A stretch of DNA of 40,785 nt from Hallella mizrahii (GTDB lineage: Bacteria; Bacteroidota; Bacteroidia; Bacteroidales; Bacteroidaceae): the NCBI RefSeq assembly GCF_009695775.1, contig NZ_VUNG01000039.1:1-40785 (forward strand), written 5' to 3'. Shown here in pieces: positions 32,724 to 40,785 of this stretch. Position numbers and translations under genes: made by a program. Each line of letters opens with the position of its first letter. The first letter of the stretch is position 1. The notes beneath the pieces are model-generated. The model searched no databases, was not told where the DNA came from, and was given only the letters and a program-made list of their open reading frames with translations.

Positions 32724-33944
32724 ATGAAACCTAAGAACAACAACCGTCGATTGGCATTGGCACTTGTCTTCGTCCTCTTCTTCCTGTGGGCTTTGAGCAG
32801 CAACCTGCTTCCCACGATGATCCGGCAACTCATGAACCAATGCCATCTCAACACCTTTGAAGCCTCCTTTACTGAGAGTGCTTACTGGCTGGCCTATTTT
32901 GTCTGTCCTATCCCCATTGCGATGTTTCTGAAGCGGTTCAGCTACAAGGCGGGCATCATATTCGGACTGTGTCTGGCCGCAACAGGTGCTTTTCTCTTCT
33001 TCCCTGCCTCAGAGATCAATATATATGGTGTCTATCTTGCCATCTTCTTTGTCATCGCTACGGGCATGTGTTTCCTTGAGACGGCCGCCAATCCCTATGT
33101 CACGGAGCTCGGCAATCCTGAGACAGCGCCACGGCGGCTGAACCTTGCTCAAGCCATCAACGGACTGGGAGCTTTCATCGCGGCGATGTTTCTCAGTAAG
33201 GCCGTCCTGGGCAGCGGGCGTTTTTCCCATGTCTACCTCACCTTAGGCGGTGTCCTTGTCTTGACGGCGGGTATCTTCGTCTTCACGCGTCTGCCCAAGA
33301 CTGCCGACGAGATGGAGACCATGAGGCGGAGGCAGGCGGCCAGGACTTCCAAGACGAAAGTACCACATACCAAGCTCATTGACTTCTCTGTTTTGCGCAT
33401 CCGTCATCTGCGCTGGGGAGTGATCGCACAGTTCTTCTACAATGGCGGACAGACAGCTATTAACAGTCTCTTCCTGGTATATTGCTGTTCCTATGCCGGC
33501 ATCGGCGAGGCTACGGCGACTACGCTGTTCGGCATCTATATGCTCTTCTTCCTTTTGGGCAGATGGATCGGCACGGCACTCATGGGGCGGTTCCTGCCTC
33601 ACAACATGCTGTTGGTCTATGCCCTCGCCAATGTGCTGCTCTGCCTGGTGATTGCGGTGTTTGGCGGGCTGGCAGGTGTGGTGTGCATGATGGGTGTGTC
33701 TTTCTTCATGTCCATCATCTATCCGACACAGTTCTCCCTGGCACTGGCAGGACTGGACGAGCAGACCAAAAGTGGCTCTGCTTTTCTCGTGATGGCCATC
33801 GTGGGCAACGCGATGATTCCACAGCTCACTGCATTCATCATGCACAAGTTTCCAGAGACATATCATATCGCTTACCTCGTTCCCCTCGTCTGCTTCCTCT
33901 TTTGTGCCTATTACGGATGGAAAGGATATAAGCGGGACGATTAG
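32724..33944 (+). CDS. fucP: FucP-type MFS sugar:proton symporter
   Basis: A 406-residue, 12-helix major-facilitator permease of the fucose/glucose/galactose symporter group. It begins with basic residues then LALVFVLFFLWALSSNLLPTMI, has the family signature FLETAANPYVTELGNPETAPRRLNLAQ (here TGMCFLETAANPYVTELG), and a cytoplasmic mid-loop around 205-220. Its closest well-known relative is the E. coli L-fucose permease FucP. It takes up free monosaccharide for the operon and lies 22 bp after the lactonase gene. Confidence 0.9.
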   Translation: MKPKNNNRRLALALVFVLFFLWALSSNLLPTMIRQLMNQCHLNTFEASFTESAYWLAYFVCPIPIAMFLKRFSYKAGIIFGLCLAATGAFLFFPASEINIYGVYLAIFFVIATGMCFLETAANPYVTELGNPETAPRRLNLAQAINGLGAFIAAMFLSKAVLGSGRFSHVYLTLGGVLVLTAGIFVFTRLPKTADEMETMRRRQAARTSKTKVPHTKLIDFSVLRIRHLRWGVIAQFFYNGGQTAINSLFLVYCCSYAGIGEATATTLFGIYMLFFLLGRWIGTALMGRFLPHNMLLVYALANVLLCLVIAVFGGLAGVVCMMGVSFFMSIIYPTQFSLALAGLDEQTKSGSAFLVMAIVGNAMIPQLTAFIMHKFPETYHIAYLVPLVCFLFCAYYGWKGYKRDD

Positions 33945-33982
33945 GAAATATGCGAGAATAAAAGACTGAAAGATCAAAAAAT

Positions 33983-35014
33983 ATGAAAGCTATTCAAATC
34001 AAAGATCAAAAGATTCGTGTTTGTGATGTAGAGGCCCCTGCGGACCCGAAAGCCGGTGAGGTACTGTTGAAGGTACTCTATGCCGGCTTTTGCGGCTCTG
34101 ACCTCAACACTTATCGTGGCCGAAACCTCATGGCTCTCAATCCGGTGATTCCGGGACACGAGATCGGCGCTGTCATCGAGCGCGTCGGTGCAGACGTGCC
34201 GGGTGACCTAAGAAAAGGATTGGTGGTGACCTGCAATCCCTATACCAACTGCGGACATTGCGCGGCGTGTCGCAACGGACGCTACAATGCCTGCGAGCAC
34301 AACGAGACGCTTGGCGTGCAGCGGGATGGTGCGATGAGGGAATATATCACCCTGCCTTGGGAAAAGGTGATTCCCGCCAAAGAGCTTGCTCCCCGTACCT
34401 GTGCGCTGATAGAACCCATGAGTGTGGGCTTCCACGCCATCGACCGGGGACAGGTGATCGATGTCGACACGGTGATGGTGATCGGCTGCGGCATGGTGGG
34501 AATGGGTGCCATCGTGCGTGCGTCACAGCGTGGTGCGACGGTGATCGCTGCTGATATCGACGACCATAAGCTCGAACTGGCTAAGACGATGGGGGCATCC
34601 TACACTGTGAACACCATCAGCGAGGATGTTCATGCCAAGCTACAGCAGATCACTCACGGCGATGGCCCCGATGTTATCGTTGAGGCGGTGGGGAGCAGCG
34701 TGACCTATCAGATCGCTGTCAACGAGGTAGCCTTCACGGGACGTGTCGTCTGCATCGGCTACGCAAAAGGCGACGTTGCGCTGCCTACCGGGCTCTTCGT
34801 CAAAAAAGAACTCGATGTCCGCGGCTCACGCAATGCCACACCGAAAGACTTCCAGGCAGTGATACGCTATCTCAGACGCGGCACCTGCCCAGTCGACAAG
34901 CTCATTTCTAAAGACGTGACACTGGAAGAAGCACCAGAAGCCATGAAGTGGTGGGACGAGAATCCGGGCAAGGTTTTCCGTGTAGTAGTGGATATGACAA
35001 ACAGCGGAAAGTAA
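33983..35014 (+). CDS. Zinc-dependent medium-chain dehydrogenase
   Basis: A 343-residue MDR-family dehydrogenase. Catalytic zinc ligands are in FCGSDLNTY and PGHEIGAVIERVG. The four-cysteine structural zinc site is CGHCAACRNGRYNAC. The NAD-binding loop is GCGMVGMG, followed by an acidic residue in ADIDDHKLE, indicating NAD preference. It resembles sorbitol and L-threonine-type dehydrogenases. In this operon it may oxidise 2-keto-3-deoxy-L-fuconate or another intermediate; alternatively it could be the sugar 1-dehydrogenase itself. It is the last gene before a terminator. Confidence 0.85.
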   Translation: MKAIQIKDQKIRVCDVEAPADPKAGEVLLKVLYAGFCGSDLNTYRGRNLMALNPVIPGHEIGAVIERVGADVPGDLRKGLVVTCNPYTNCGHCAACRNGRYNACEHNETLGVQRDGAMREYITLPWEKVIPAKELAPRTCALIEPMSVGFHAIDRGQVIDVDTVMVIGCGMVGMGAIVRASQRGATVIAADIDDHKLELAKTMGASYTVNTISEDVHAKLQQITHGDGPDVIVEAVGSSVTYQIAVNEVAFTGRVVCIGYAKGDVALPTGLFVKKELDVRGSRNATPKDFQAVIRYLRRGTCPVDKLISKDVTLEEAPEAMKWWDENPGKVFRVVVDMTNSGK

Positions 35015-35025
35015 ATACGGTATAG

Positions 35026-35065
35026 AAAAAGAAGGAGACCATCAACAAATGATCTCCTTCTTTTT
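35026..35065 (+). terminator. Intrinsic terminator of the sugar-oxidation operon
   Basis: AAAAAGAAGGAGA and TCTCCTTCTTTTT form a strong stem with a short internal bulge and end in a T run, 12 bp after the dehydrogenase stop. Confidence 0.85.
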
Positions 35066-35126
35066 AATTATATTGTCTCCTATAGACATCCTGTTTTTAT
35101 CCCTTCCCAAAAGCGACTGCTATAGG

Positions 35127-35170
35127 TAACCACTCCCCTCTCCCTCGGAGAGGGGGAAGGGGGTGAGGCT
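35127..35170 (-). repeat. Single family A repeat next to panD
   Basis: One reversed unit (ACTCCCCTCTCC, a GGAGAGGGG arm, GGGGGTGAGGC) stops two bases before the panD stop codon, so panD is not altered. It shows that the repeat spreads beyond the trp operon. Confidence 0.8.
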
Positions 35171-35171
35171 T

Positions 35172-35516
35172 TTACAGTTTATTGCCTTCCTTGGGGAACA
35201 CCACGACGGGCTCGTAGTGCTTGGCCTCCTCAAAGTCCATGATGGCATAGGCGATGATGATCACCGTGTCGCCCACCTGCACCTTGCGCGCCGCAGCACC
35301 ATTGAGGCAGATGCAACCCGAGCCGCGCTCTCCTTTTATAATATAGGTCTCGAAGCGCTCGCCATTGTTGTTGTCGACGATCTGCACCTTCTCGCCGGCA
35401 ATGAGGTTGGCGGCGTCCATGAGATCCTCGTCGATGGTGATGCTGCCCATATACTGGAGGTTGGCATCAGTGACGGTCACACAGTGCAACTTGCTTTTTA
35501 ATACTTCTATCTGCAT
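35172..35516 (-). CDS. panD: Aspartate 1-decarboxylase
   Basis: Makes beta-alanine for pantothenate. The 114-residue proenzyme cleaves itself at Gly24-Ser25 (YMGSIT) to form the pyruvoyl cofactor. Lys9, Ser25, Arg54 and Tyr58 of the family are all present at their standard numbers. It lies 50 bp after panC on the same strand, so the pair is probably one transcript. Confidence 0.97.
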   Translation of the reverse strand: MQIEVLKSKLHCVTVTDANLQYMGSITIDEDLMDAANLIAGEKVQIVDNNNGERFETYIIKGERGSGCICLNGAAARKVQVGDTVIIIAYAIMDFEEAKHYEPVVVFPKEGNKL

Positions 35517-35566
35517 GGGGTATGATATTGAGCGGTTTGCTGATTGAAATCTCTATGATACTGCGA

Positions 35567-36436
35567 TTATTTCGTCTCTGGATCTTTGTATTTGATGTGG
35601 TCGATGAGTCGGATCGGCGTGTGCCCGCAGTAAACGGTGATACAGCCCACCACATAGTCGCTGTCGTCCCAGTTGTTGACGTCGAGCAGCGTGTTGCCGT
35701 CCACAATCTCGAAATACTCCACGTCGAGGCCGTCGATGGCGTTGATGTCTGCCACCACCTTGTCGTGAGTCTCCTTGACGGTGTGATCCTTGGCATAGTC
35801 GACGCTGGCTTTCAGTGCCTTGTAGATGTTCGGTGCGATGGCGCGCTCCTCAGGCGTGAGCAATGTGTTGCGGGAGCTCTTGGCCAGTCCGTCCTCGTCG
35901 CGCACGATGGGACACTCGACGATGTGCACGAGCTTGTCATATCCGATGTAGTTGACCAGTCGCTTCACCACAGCGATCTGTTGCCAGTCCTTCTCGCCGA
36001 AGTAGGCACGGTTGGGCTTGACGATATAGAAGAGCCGGCTCACCACCTGGCAGACACCATTGAAGTGGCCCGGGCGTTTGGCACCCTCCATGACGGTCGA
36101 CTGTGGGGGGAATTCAAAGTGGCGGGTATCGGGCGTGGGATACATCTCCTCCACCGAGGGAGCAAAGACATACTGCGCGCCGCAGGCCTCGCAGAGCTTG
36201 CAGTCAGCTTCGAGTGTACGGGGATAGCGCTCGAGGTCGCCCTTGTCGTTGAACTGTGTAGGATTGAGGAAGATAGACACCACGGTAGCACCGTTTTCCT
36301 TCACGCTACGCTTGATGAGAGAGGCGTGCCCCTCGTGTAATGCACCCATAGTAGGAACGAGACCGATTTCCTTTCCTTCCTTGCGCACAAGGAAGAGCTC
36401 GTTCTGAAGATCTACAATCTTTTTGAATACTTTCAT
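35567..36436 (-). CDS. panC: Pantothenate synthetase
   Basis: Joins pantoate and beta-alanine with ATP. The 289-residue protein has the HIGH-type motif [10 protein letters not shown] (His34, His37), [30 protein letters not shown] and the KMSKS-type loop [10 protein letters not shown] frame 11 codons longer starts at 36469. The TTACTTTG promoter-like core at 36459-36466 (minus) would then overlap the coding start, so I take 36436. panC-panD are transcribed away from rplU. Confidence 0.96.
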   Translation of the reverse strand: MKVFKKIVDLQNELFLVRKEGKEIGLVPTMGALHEGHASLIKRSVKENGATVVSIFLNPTQFNDKGDLERYPRTLEADCKLCEACGAQYVFAPSVEEMYPTPDTRHFEFPPQSTVMEGAKRPGHFNGVCQVVSRLFYIVKPNRAYFGEKDWQQIAVVKRLVNYIGYDKLVHIVECPIVRDEDGLAKSSRNTLLTPEERAIAPNIYKALKASVDYAKDHTVKETHDKVVADINAIDGLDVEYFEIVDGNTLLDVNNWDDSDYVVGCITVYCGHTPIRLIDHIKYKDPETK

Positions 36437-36592
36437 TGCCTGTTTTTCTAACAGAGTGCAAAGTAACAACTTTTTTGCGTAACTGGCAAGAAATCACCAC
36501 TTTATTTTCATTGCGAGGTCATACAAACGTTAAATAGCTATAAAAGATCAGAGCCACTTATCTACGATAAGCATTGTGTGCCAGTTTTTTAG

Positions 36593-36687
36593 TAACTTTG
36601 CAAGGTTATTTAGTCCGTGGAGGCTCAGTCAAGAGGTGCTGATGCTGCGCCCGCCTTGCGGAAAAACCCGTTTAATTAATCAATTCA
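36593..36687 (+). promoter_or_regulatory. rplU-rpmA promoter and structured leader
   Basis: TAACTTTG at 36593-36600 fits the -7 consensus. The ~80-nt leader that follows is GC-rich for an untranslated region and can form local stems (for example GCGCCCGCCTTGCGG). Its position before L21 invites comparison with known L21 leader RNAs; no specific structure is demonstrated. Confidence 0.45.
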
Positions 36688-37005
36688 ATGTACGCAATCG
36701 TAGACATTAACGGTCAGCAGTTCAAAGCCGAAGAGGGCAAGAAGCTCTTCGTCCATCACATCAAGGACGCCGAAGAAGGCAAGACTGTTGAGTTTGACAA
36801 GGTGCTGCTCGTCGACAAGGACGGTGCAGTGACTGTCGGTGCCCCTACTGTAGAGGGTGCAAAAGTAGTAGTAGAAGTGGTGAACCCGCTTGTCAAAGGT
36901 GACAAGGTCATCGTGTTCAAGATGAAGCGCCGCAAGGACTGCCGTCGCAAGAACGGCCACCGCGCTCAGTTCACCGAGGTATCAATTAAACAAGTAATCG
37001 CTTAA
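36688..37005 (+). CDS. rplU: 50S ribosomal protein L21
   Basis: A 105-residue large-subunit protein that binds 23S rRNA. It opens [19 protein letters not shown], has [15 protein letters not shown], and the basic tail [20 protein letters not shown], as in the family. It is followed 19 bp later by rpmA, the usual pairing. Confidence 0.98.
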   Translation: MYAIVDINGQQFKAEEGKKLFVHHIKDAEEGKTVEFDKVLLVDKDGAVTVGAPTVEGAKVVVEVVNPLVKGDKVIVFKMKRRKDCRRKNGHRAQFTEVSIKQVIA

Positions 37006-37024
37006 CAAGCAGGAGGTATTCATT

Positions 37025-37315
37025 ATGGCACACAAGAAAGGTGTAGGTAGTTCTAAGAACGGACGTGAATCAGCTTCAAAGCGTTTAGGCGTTAAGATTT
37101 GGGGTGGACAGAGCATCATCGCCGGCAACATCATCGTTCGCCAGCGTGGCAACAAGCACTTCCCAGGTGAGAATGTAGCTCAGGGCAAGGACGATACGCT
37201 CTATGCCCTCAAAGACGGTGTGGTGTATTTCCACAAGGGTGCCCGCGACAAGAGCACCGTGTCTGTGCTCTCACCCGAAGCTTACGCAGCTAAAACGAAA
37301 AAGGCTGAAGCATAA
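37025..37315 (+). CDS. rpmA: 50S ribosomal protein L27
   Basis: A 96-residue protein near the peptidyl-transferase centre. The start [20 protein letters not shown] is the mature N-terminus without the Firmicutes pro-sequence; [18 protein letters not shown] is diagnostic. It ends the two-gene operon at a terminator 30 bp downstream. Confidence 0.98.
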   Translation: MAHKKGVGSSKNGRESASKRLGVKIWGGQSIIAGNIIVRQRGNKHFPGENVAQGKDDTLYALKDGVVYFHKGARDKSTVSVLSPEAYAAKTKKAEA

Positions 37316-37343
37316 ACATTAACAAAAAAAACTTATTCCAAAC

Positions 37344-37387
37344 AAACATAGAAGCCTGCTCCCACCGGAGCAGGCTTTCTATGTTTA
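37344..37387 (+). terminator. rplU-rpmA terminator
   Basis: A long stem AAACATAGAA-GCCTGCTCC / GGAGCAGGC-TTTCTATGTTT with a CACC loop. The inner 9-10 bp are perfect and are followed by a TTTCT tract. Confidence 0.85.
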
Positions 37388-37449
37388 TAGACCTGACGAA
37401 CCGTACACTGGTCACGGAAGGTTTTGGATCAGCTTACTTGCCTGCTACT

Positions 37450-37499
37450 ATGGTTGAAAAAGTGTAGCGAGAACCAGAAGATATGGTTGAAAAAATGTA
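37450..37499 (+). repeat. Direct repeat TATGGTTGAAAAARTGTA
   Basis: An 18-bp motif at 37450-37467 and 37482-37499 differs at one base. It lies in a 200-bp gap between rpmA and the right element where I see no gene. Confidence 0.5.
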
Positions 37500-37529
37500 A
37501 TTTTGCTTATGTGTTAACTAAAACTCTTT

Positions 37530-38543
37530 CCTGACTTCGTCAATGCGTCCCCCTGAATCGAGAATAAGTTTTTGGAAAATAGTCACGTACAGACTTTAGC
37601 TCCCCATGGAGCTATGGTGCTGAGGTGATGGGGACAGCCTTACGAGCAAGCTCGTCGGCTGCCCCCATCACCTCAGCACCACTCCCTACAAAGGGACAAA
37701 GCCTGCCCGTGACGAAAATCGCTATCGCGTAAAATTGCGCAGAGCGCATAAAATATGATACCGCCCAACAGAACACAAGCAGCATAGCAGACTTTCAAGA
37801 TGCTATGGACTATCTTTCGGCCGCAGGATTTTATGCCCAAAGGGCAATTTTACGCGTTAGCGATTTTCGTCATGGGCAGGCTTGACACCAAAGGTGTGGG
37901 GCTAAAGCTATGGGGTAGGCGGCGAGCTTGCTCGCAAGACTATCCCATAGCTTTAGACCCATTGCTCCTTGGGGAGCATAAGCATGACCATGATTTTCTT
38001 TTCTCTTTTCCGTTTGAAAATGCCAAAGCGATAATGGCAGTATAAAGATTTATATTTCCTCTCACTATGATTCCACGGAAAATATCCAGTGCGTCACGGG
38101 TAGAGATCTCTGTGTTCTCTGTGTGAGAATATTACAGACAAGAGGGTTAGGGCGGGGATGAACCCCGCCCCTACGGCCCCACCGCACCGTTAACAGGGCA
38201 ATACCATAAAAACGATGTTAATGTCATCTATCGTAGGGGCGGGGTTTATCCCCGCCCTAACCCCGCAAAACATATGAGTGGGTCGATATAGTCACCAATC
38301 TTGGAACTTGGGTGTCCCAATGGCGAAAGCAGGAGCCTGTACATGATTTTCTTTTTTCGTATCATCTGGAGATGGCAAGGCAATATGAGTCAGGACAAAG
38401 ACATTGACTGTCTGCCGGGCTGTTAAGGAGGAATATCATTCCATAATTCGTAATTGCGACACCATCAATTGCTGAAATAAGCTTATAACTAACTGATAAT
38501 CAATGATGACACTTCATCCAACCAAAAATGTGAGGAAGTCAGG
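37530..38543 (+). mobile_element. ~1.0 kb palindromic non-autonomous element, right copy
   Basis: A 1014-bp copy of the element at 1298-2312 in opposite orientation. Terminal inverted repeats are CCTGACTTCGTCA at 37530-37542 and the complement of CCTGACTTCCTCA at 38531-38543. A perfect 10-bp direct repeat AAAACTCTTT flanks it at 37520-37529 and 38544-38553. Hairpins lie at about 37616-37680 and 37900-37957. The centre is a diverged palindrome, with CGTAAAATTGCGC...ATAAAAT facing ATTTTATG...CAATTTTACG. No transposase gene is present. Confidence 0.82.
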
Positions 38544-38569
38544 AAAACTCTTTGATGACATGAAGCGTA

Positions 38570-39043
38570 GAATGGCTGACAGATGCCGGACTCATCTACA
38601 AAGTATCACGTGTGTCGGAACCTCGCAAACCATTAAAATTCTATGAGGATCTGAATGCCTTTAAACTCTTCTCTTTGGATGTGGGGCTGATGGGAGCCAT
38701 GGCAGAGACAACAGCTGCGGACGTATTGGTCCGCGGAACGGCTATGACGGAATATCGTGGAGCCTTCACCGAACTGTTTGTGCTGACGCAGCTGGTCGCC
38801 CGCGGCATCACACCTTATTATTATAGTGCCAACGACTCAAGGATAGAGATCGACTTTCTGATACAAAAGGCAGGCACCGTCATTCCGTTGGAGGTAAAGG
38901 CAGAAGAGAATGTCCACTCCAAATCGCTTAGGACCTACATCGAGAAATACCCACAACTGAAAGGTGTACGCCTCTCCATGTTGCCTTACCACGACCAAGA
39001 GTGGATGACCAACTATCCACTCTATTGCGTCAACTTCATATAG
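38570..39043 (+). pseudogene. 3' remnant of a DUF4143 (AAA_14) ATPase gene
   Basis: A 158-codon tail reading LTDAGLIYKVSRVSEPRKPL, then FKLFSLDVGLMGAM, TEYRGAFTELFVLTQL and the PD-(D/E)XK-like core IEIDFLIQKAGTVIPLEVKAEEN. Intact members have ~400 residues with an N-terminal Walker-type ATPase domain, absent here. A stop codon interrupts the frame just upstream, and a neighbouring frame (LFDDMKR) hints at an older frameshift. The right element begins 27 bp before it. It is dead unless re-initiated at an internal Met. Confidence 0.8.
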
Positions 39044-39355
39044 AACAAGAGCAACGCTCCCATGAGACCGCCCACACATCAAAACAATCTATATCCATTT
39101 GAGCGCATAGGAGGCAATGCAGAGACCGATTCTATACCCGCCCACACATCTTGGAAGCAATCAAAACATTTCACAAAACACCTCTCTCTGAAACTTGCAA
39201 TCTAGAGAAGAGCAACAGCAGAAAGAGGAGCCTTTTCATCAAAAAACAAGGGAAAAAGAGAGAAAGCAGTGCTTTCTCATCAGCAAATCAGTGATTTTAC
39301 TTGGTCAGAAAGGCAGTTTGACCCGATCATCTCGGTAGTTTGACCTTATCAAAGT

Positions 39356-39401
39356 ACCTTTCTGAGCAAAAATTCTCTAGAGAATTTTTGCTCAGAAAGG
39401 T
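39356..39401. repeat. Perfect 46-bp palindrome
   Basis: Two 23-nt arms, ACCTTTCTGAGCAAAAATTC-TCT and its exact complement, meet with no spacer. The surrounding 39044-39655 contains no gene I recognise, apart from short repeats such as CCCACACATC (twice) and an ATTGTTGGGAAAACTGAC block shared in inverted form with about 881-899. Confidence 0.85.
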
Positions 39402-39657
39402 CTTTTGTCGTAAGACCCTTGACCTTTTCTCTTCTCAAAAAAGTAAACTATACATAACATTCTTATTATCAACAAATTACAAAAAACGGCCATTTTTTCG
39501 CAAAATTGAGAGCAAAGTGGCCTCTCGTGCAGAAGATCGCCAAAAAAAGGCCCGTTTTTTGTCAGTTTTCCCAACAATTAAGGCAACACCAGAAGATAAA
39601 GAATCCTTCTTCCGTAACCCGCCTTGTTCATAATTGGTTAGAGAGGTCCATAACTCA

Positions 39658-40177
39658 AGGAAAATATTCATAGGCAGGCTTAAGCTCCCGATGGAGCTAT
39701 GGTGTGTAAGTGATGGGGCAGCCTTTGCGAGCAAGCTCGCAGTCTGCCCCATCACTTCCACACCACCCCTGACGGGGTAAAAGCCAGCCTATGACGAAAA
39801 TTGCCTTGGCATAAAATTGCGCAAAGCGCATAAAATATGATGCCACCCAACAGAACACAAGCAGCATAGCAGATTTTCAAGACGCTATGGACTATCTTTC
39901 GGCCGCAGGATTTTATGCCCAAGGGGCAATTTTACGCGTTAGCGATTTTCGTCATGGGCAGGCTTGACACCAAAGGTGTGGGGCTAAAGCTATGGGGTAG
40001 GCGGCGAGCTTGCTCGCAAGACTACCCCATAGCTTTAGACCCATTGCTCCTTGGGGAGCATAAGCATGACCATGATTTTCTTTTTTCTTATCCGTTTGAA
40101 AATGCTAAAGCGATAATGGCAGCATAAAGATTTATATTTCCTCTCACTATGATTCCACGGAAAATATCCAGTGCGTC
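39658..40177 (+). repeat. Partial copy of the ~1 kb palindromic element
   Basis: Both hairpins and the palindromic centre are present in the same order as in the right full copy. The hairpin at about 39695-39770 has diverged in its stem while keeping the GCGAGCAAGCTCGC core, which suggests compensatory change. The terminal inverted repeats are missing. The copy ends abruptly at CAGTGCGTC (40177). Confidence 0.8.
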
Positions 40178-40190
40178 GTTTTTATATCTT

Positions 40191-40475
40191 TTGCGTGGTT
40201 AGGGCGGGGATGAACCCCGCCCCTACATTGTCACCCTTGACACTGAATTGCGGGGAATTGTCTCCGACCCTAAACGTCGTTTGAAGTGGTTGGTAGGGGC
40301 GGGGTTTATCCCCGCCCTCACCCTCTTGTCGGTAATCATTCTCCTCCTGTGCCACATGTTTATATATCTTTTGCGGGGTTAGGACGGGGATGAACCCCGC
40401 CCCTACTGGCACCCTTAACACTGAATTGCGGGGAATTGTCTTCGATCTTAAACGTCGTTTGAAGTGGTGGGTTCG
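40191..40475. repeat. Family C palindromes within a 62-bp direct repeat
   Basis: A ~62-bp block containing CACTGAATTGCGGGGAATTG and AACGTCGTTTGAAGTGG occurs at 40231-40292 and 40410-40471 with few differences. GGGGCGGGG-type hairpins precede and separate the two copies. Confidence 0.75.
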
Positions 40476-40559
40476 CTTCCTAGGTTTCTGACCAAAGGAA
40501 ATCTCGATTATTTTTCGTTTTTAACTAAATTTATTGTAATGTTGATTTTTTATTTACGT

Positions 40560-40785
40560 TTATAGCGCTGCCTCAAGTGAAGGTTCCGCCTTCAATACTA
40601 GTTCCTCCGTTTTGTGTTTTCTCAGTAATTCATGATTGCATTCATAGTCGCAGTCGTTTTTTACAAGTGAGTATGTTATGTGCAGGAGTTTGTTTATTAC
40701 GTTGTTGAGGACAATGCTGTACGGCTTGCCTTTCTTTTCCAGTCTGTCGGCGTAGGCCTTTATCTCTCGGTTGTAGATAATCGCA
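40560..40785 (-). mobile_element. IS110-family transposase, C-terminal part (cut by window edge)
   Basis: The last 74 codons of a minus-strand gene: IYNREIKAYADRLEKKGKPY, then SIVLNNVINKLLHITYSLVK. This matches the C-terminal end of IS110/IS1111-family transposases (typically NPVIRAFYERL..GK..K.AL.A..RKLLH.IYG.LK). The catalytic DEDD and Serine domains would lie beyond the window. The 80 bp after the stop (40480-40559) is AT-rich and should contain the end of the insertion sequence, but I cannot place its border. Confidence 0.75.

Overview
The window comes from a Bacteroidota chromosome, most likely a GC-rich member of the Prevotellaceae. The signs are SusC/SusD pairs, TAnnTTTG promoter cores in place of sigma70 boxes, lack of Shine-Dalgarno sites, and DUF6377 and DUF4143 family remnants. 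The genus is an inference.

Layout. Bases 1-2312 are gene-free and packed with GC-rich hairpin repeats and a ~1 kb palindromic element. On the minus strand follow a GH3 beta-glucosidase and an RND efflux pair (adaptor, then pump). Bases 9500-17369 hold a complete tryptophan operon: a leader peptide with three consecutive Trp codons and a terminator, then trpD-C-F-A-B-E-G. Next come pantothenate/CoA genes: panB (minus), coaBC, coaW and a DUF2520 Rossmann protein (plus), with panD and panC (minus) at 35-36 kb. Between them lie a minus-strand SusC/SusD operon with two extra lipoproteins, a divergent AraC regulator, and a five-gene plus-strand operon that looks like oxidative L-fucose (or a similar deoxysugar or L-sugar) use: mutarotase, aldo/keto reductase, lactonase-like amidohydrolase, FucP permease, zinc dehydrogenase. 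rplU-rpmA follow. From 37.4 kb the DNA is again repeats, a second ~1 kb element in inverted orientation, a decayed DUF4143 ATPase gene, and the 3' end of an IS110-family transposase at the edge.

Main observations. (1) Small GC-rich palindromic cassettes, bounded by inverted GCCTCACCCCC / GGGGGTGAGGC ends, lie between and inside the trp genes. They add about 89 residues inside TrpF, a ~40-residue tail on TrpF, a ~76-residue repeat-derived N-terminus on TrpA and ~35 residues on TrpE, all without breaking the frames. A second palindrome family extends CoaW. (2) The ~1 kb element occurs as two full copies in opposite orientation, each with 13-bp terminal inverted repeats and a perfect target duplication (20 bp at one, 10 bp at the other), bracketing ~35 kb. 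(3) The trp operon order is a circular permutation of the B-E-G-D-C-F-A order I recall for Bacteroides, and carries a classical-looking attenuator. (4) All de novo pantothenate steps except ketopantoate reductase are in the window, and a reductase-like DUF2520 gene sits directly after coaW.

All functional calls rest on reading motifs and remembered family sequences. No search or folding program was run.
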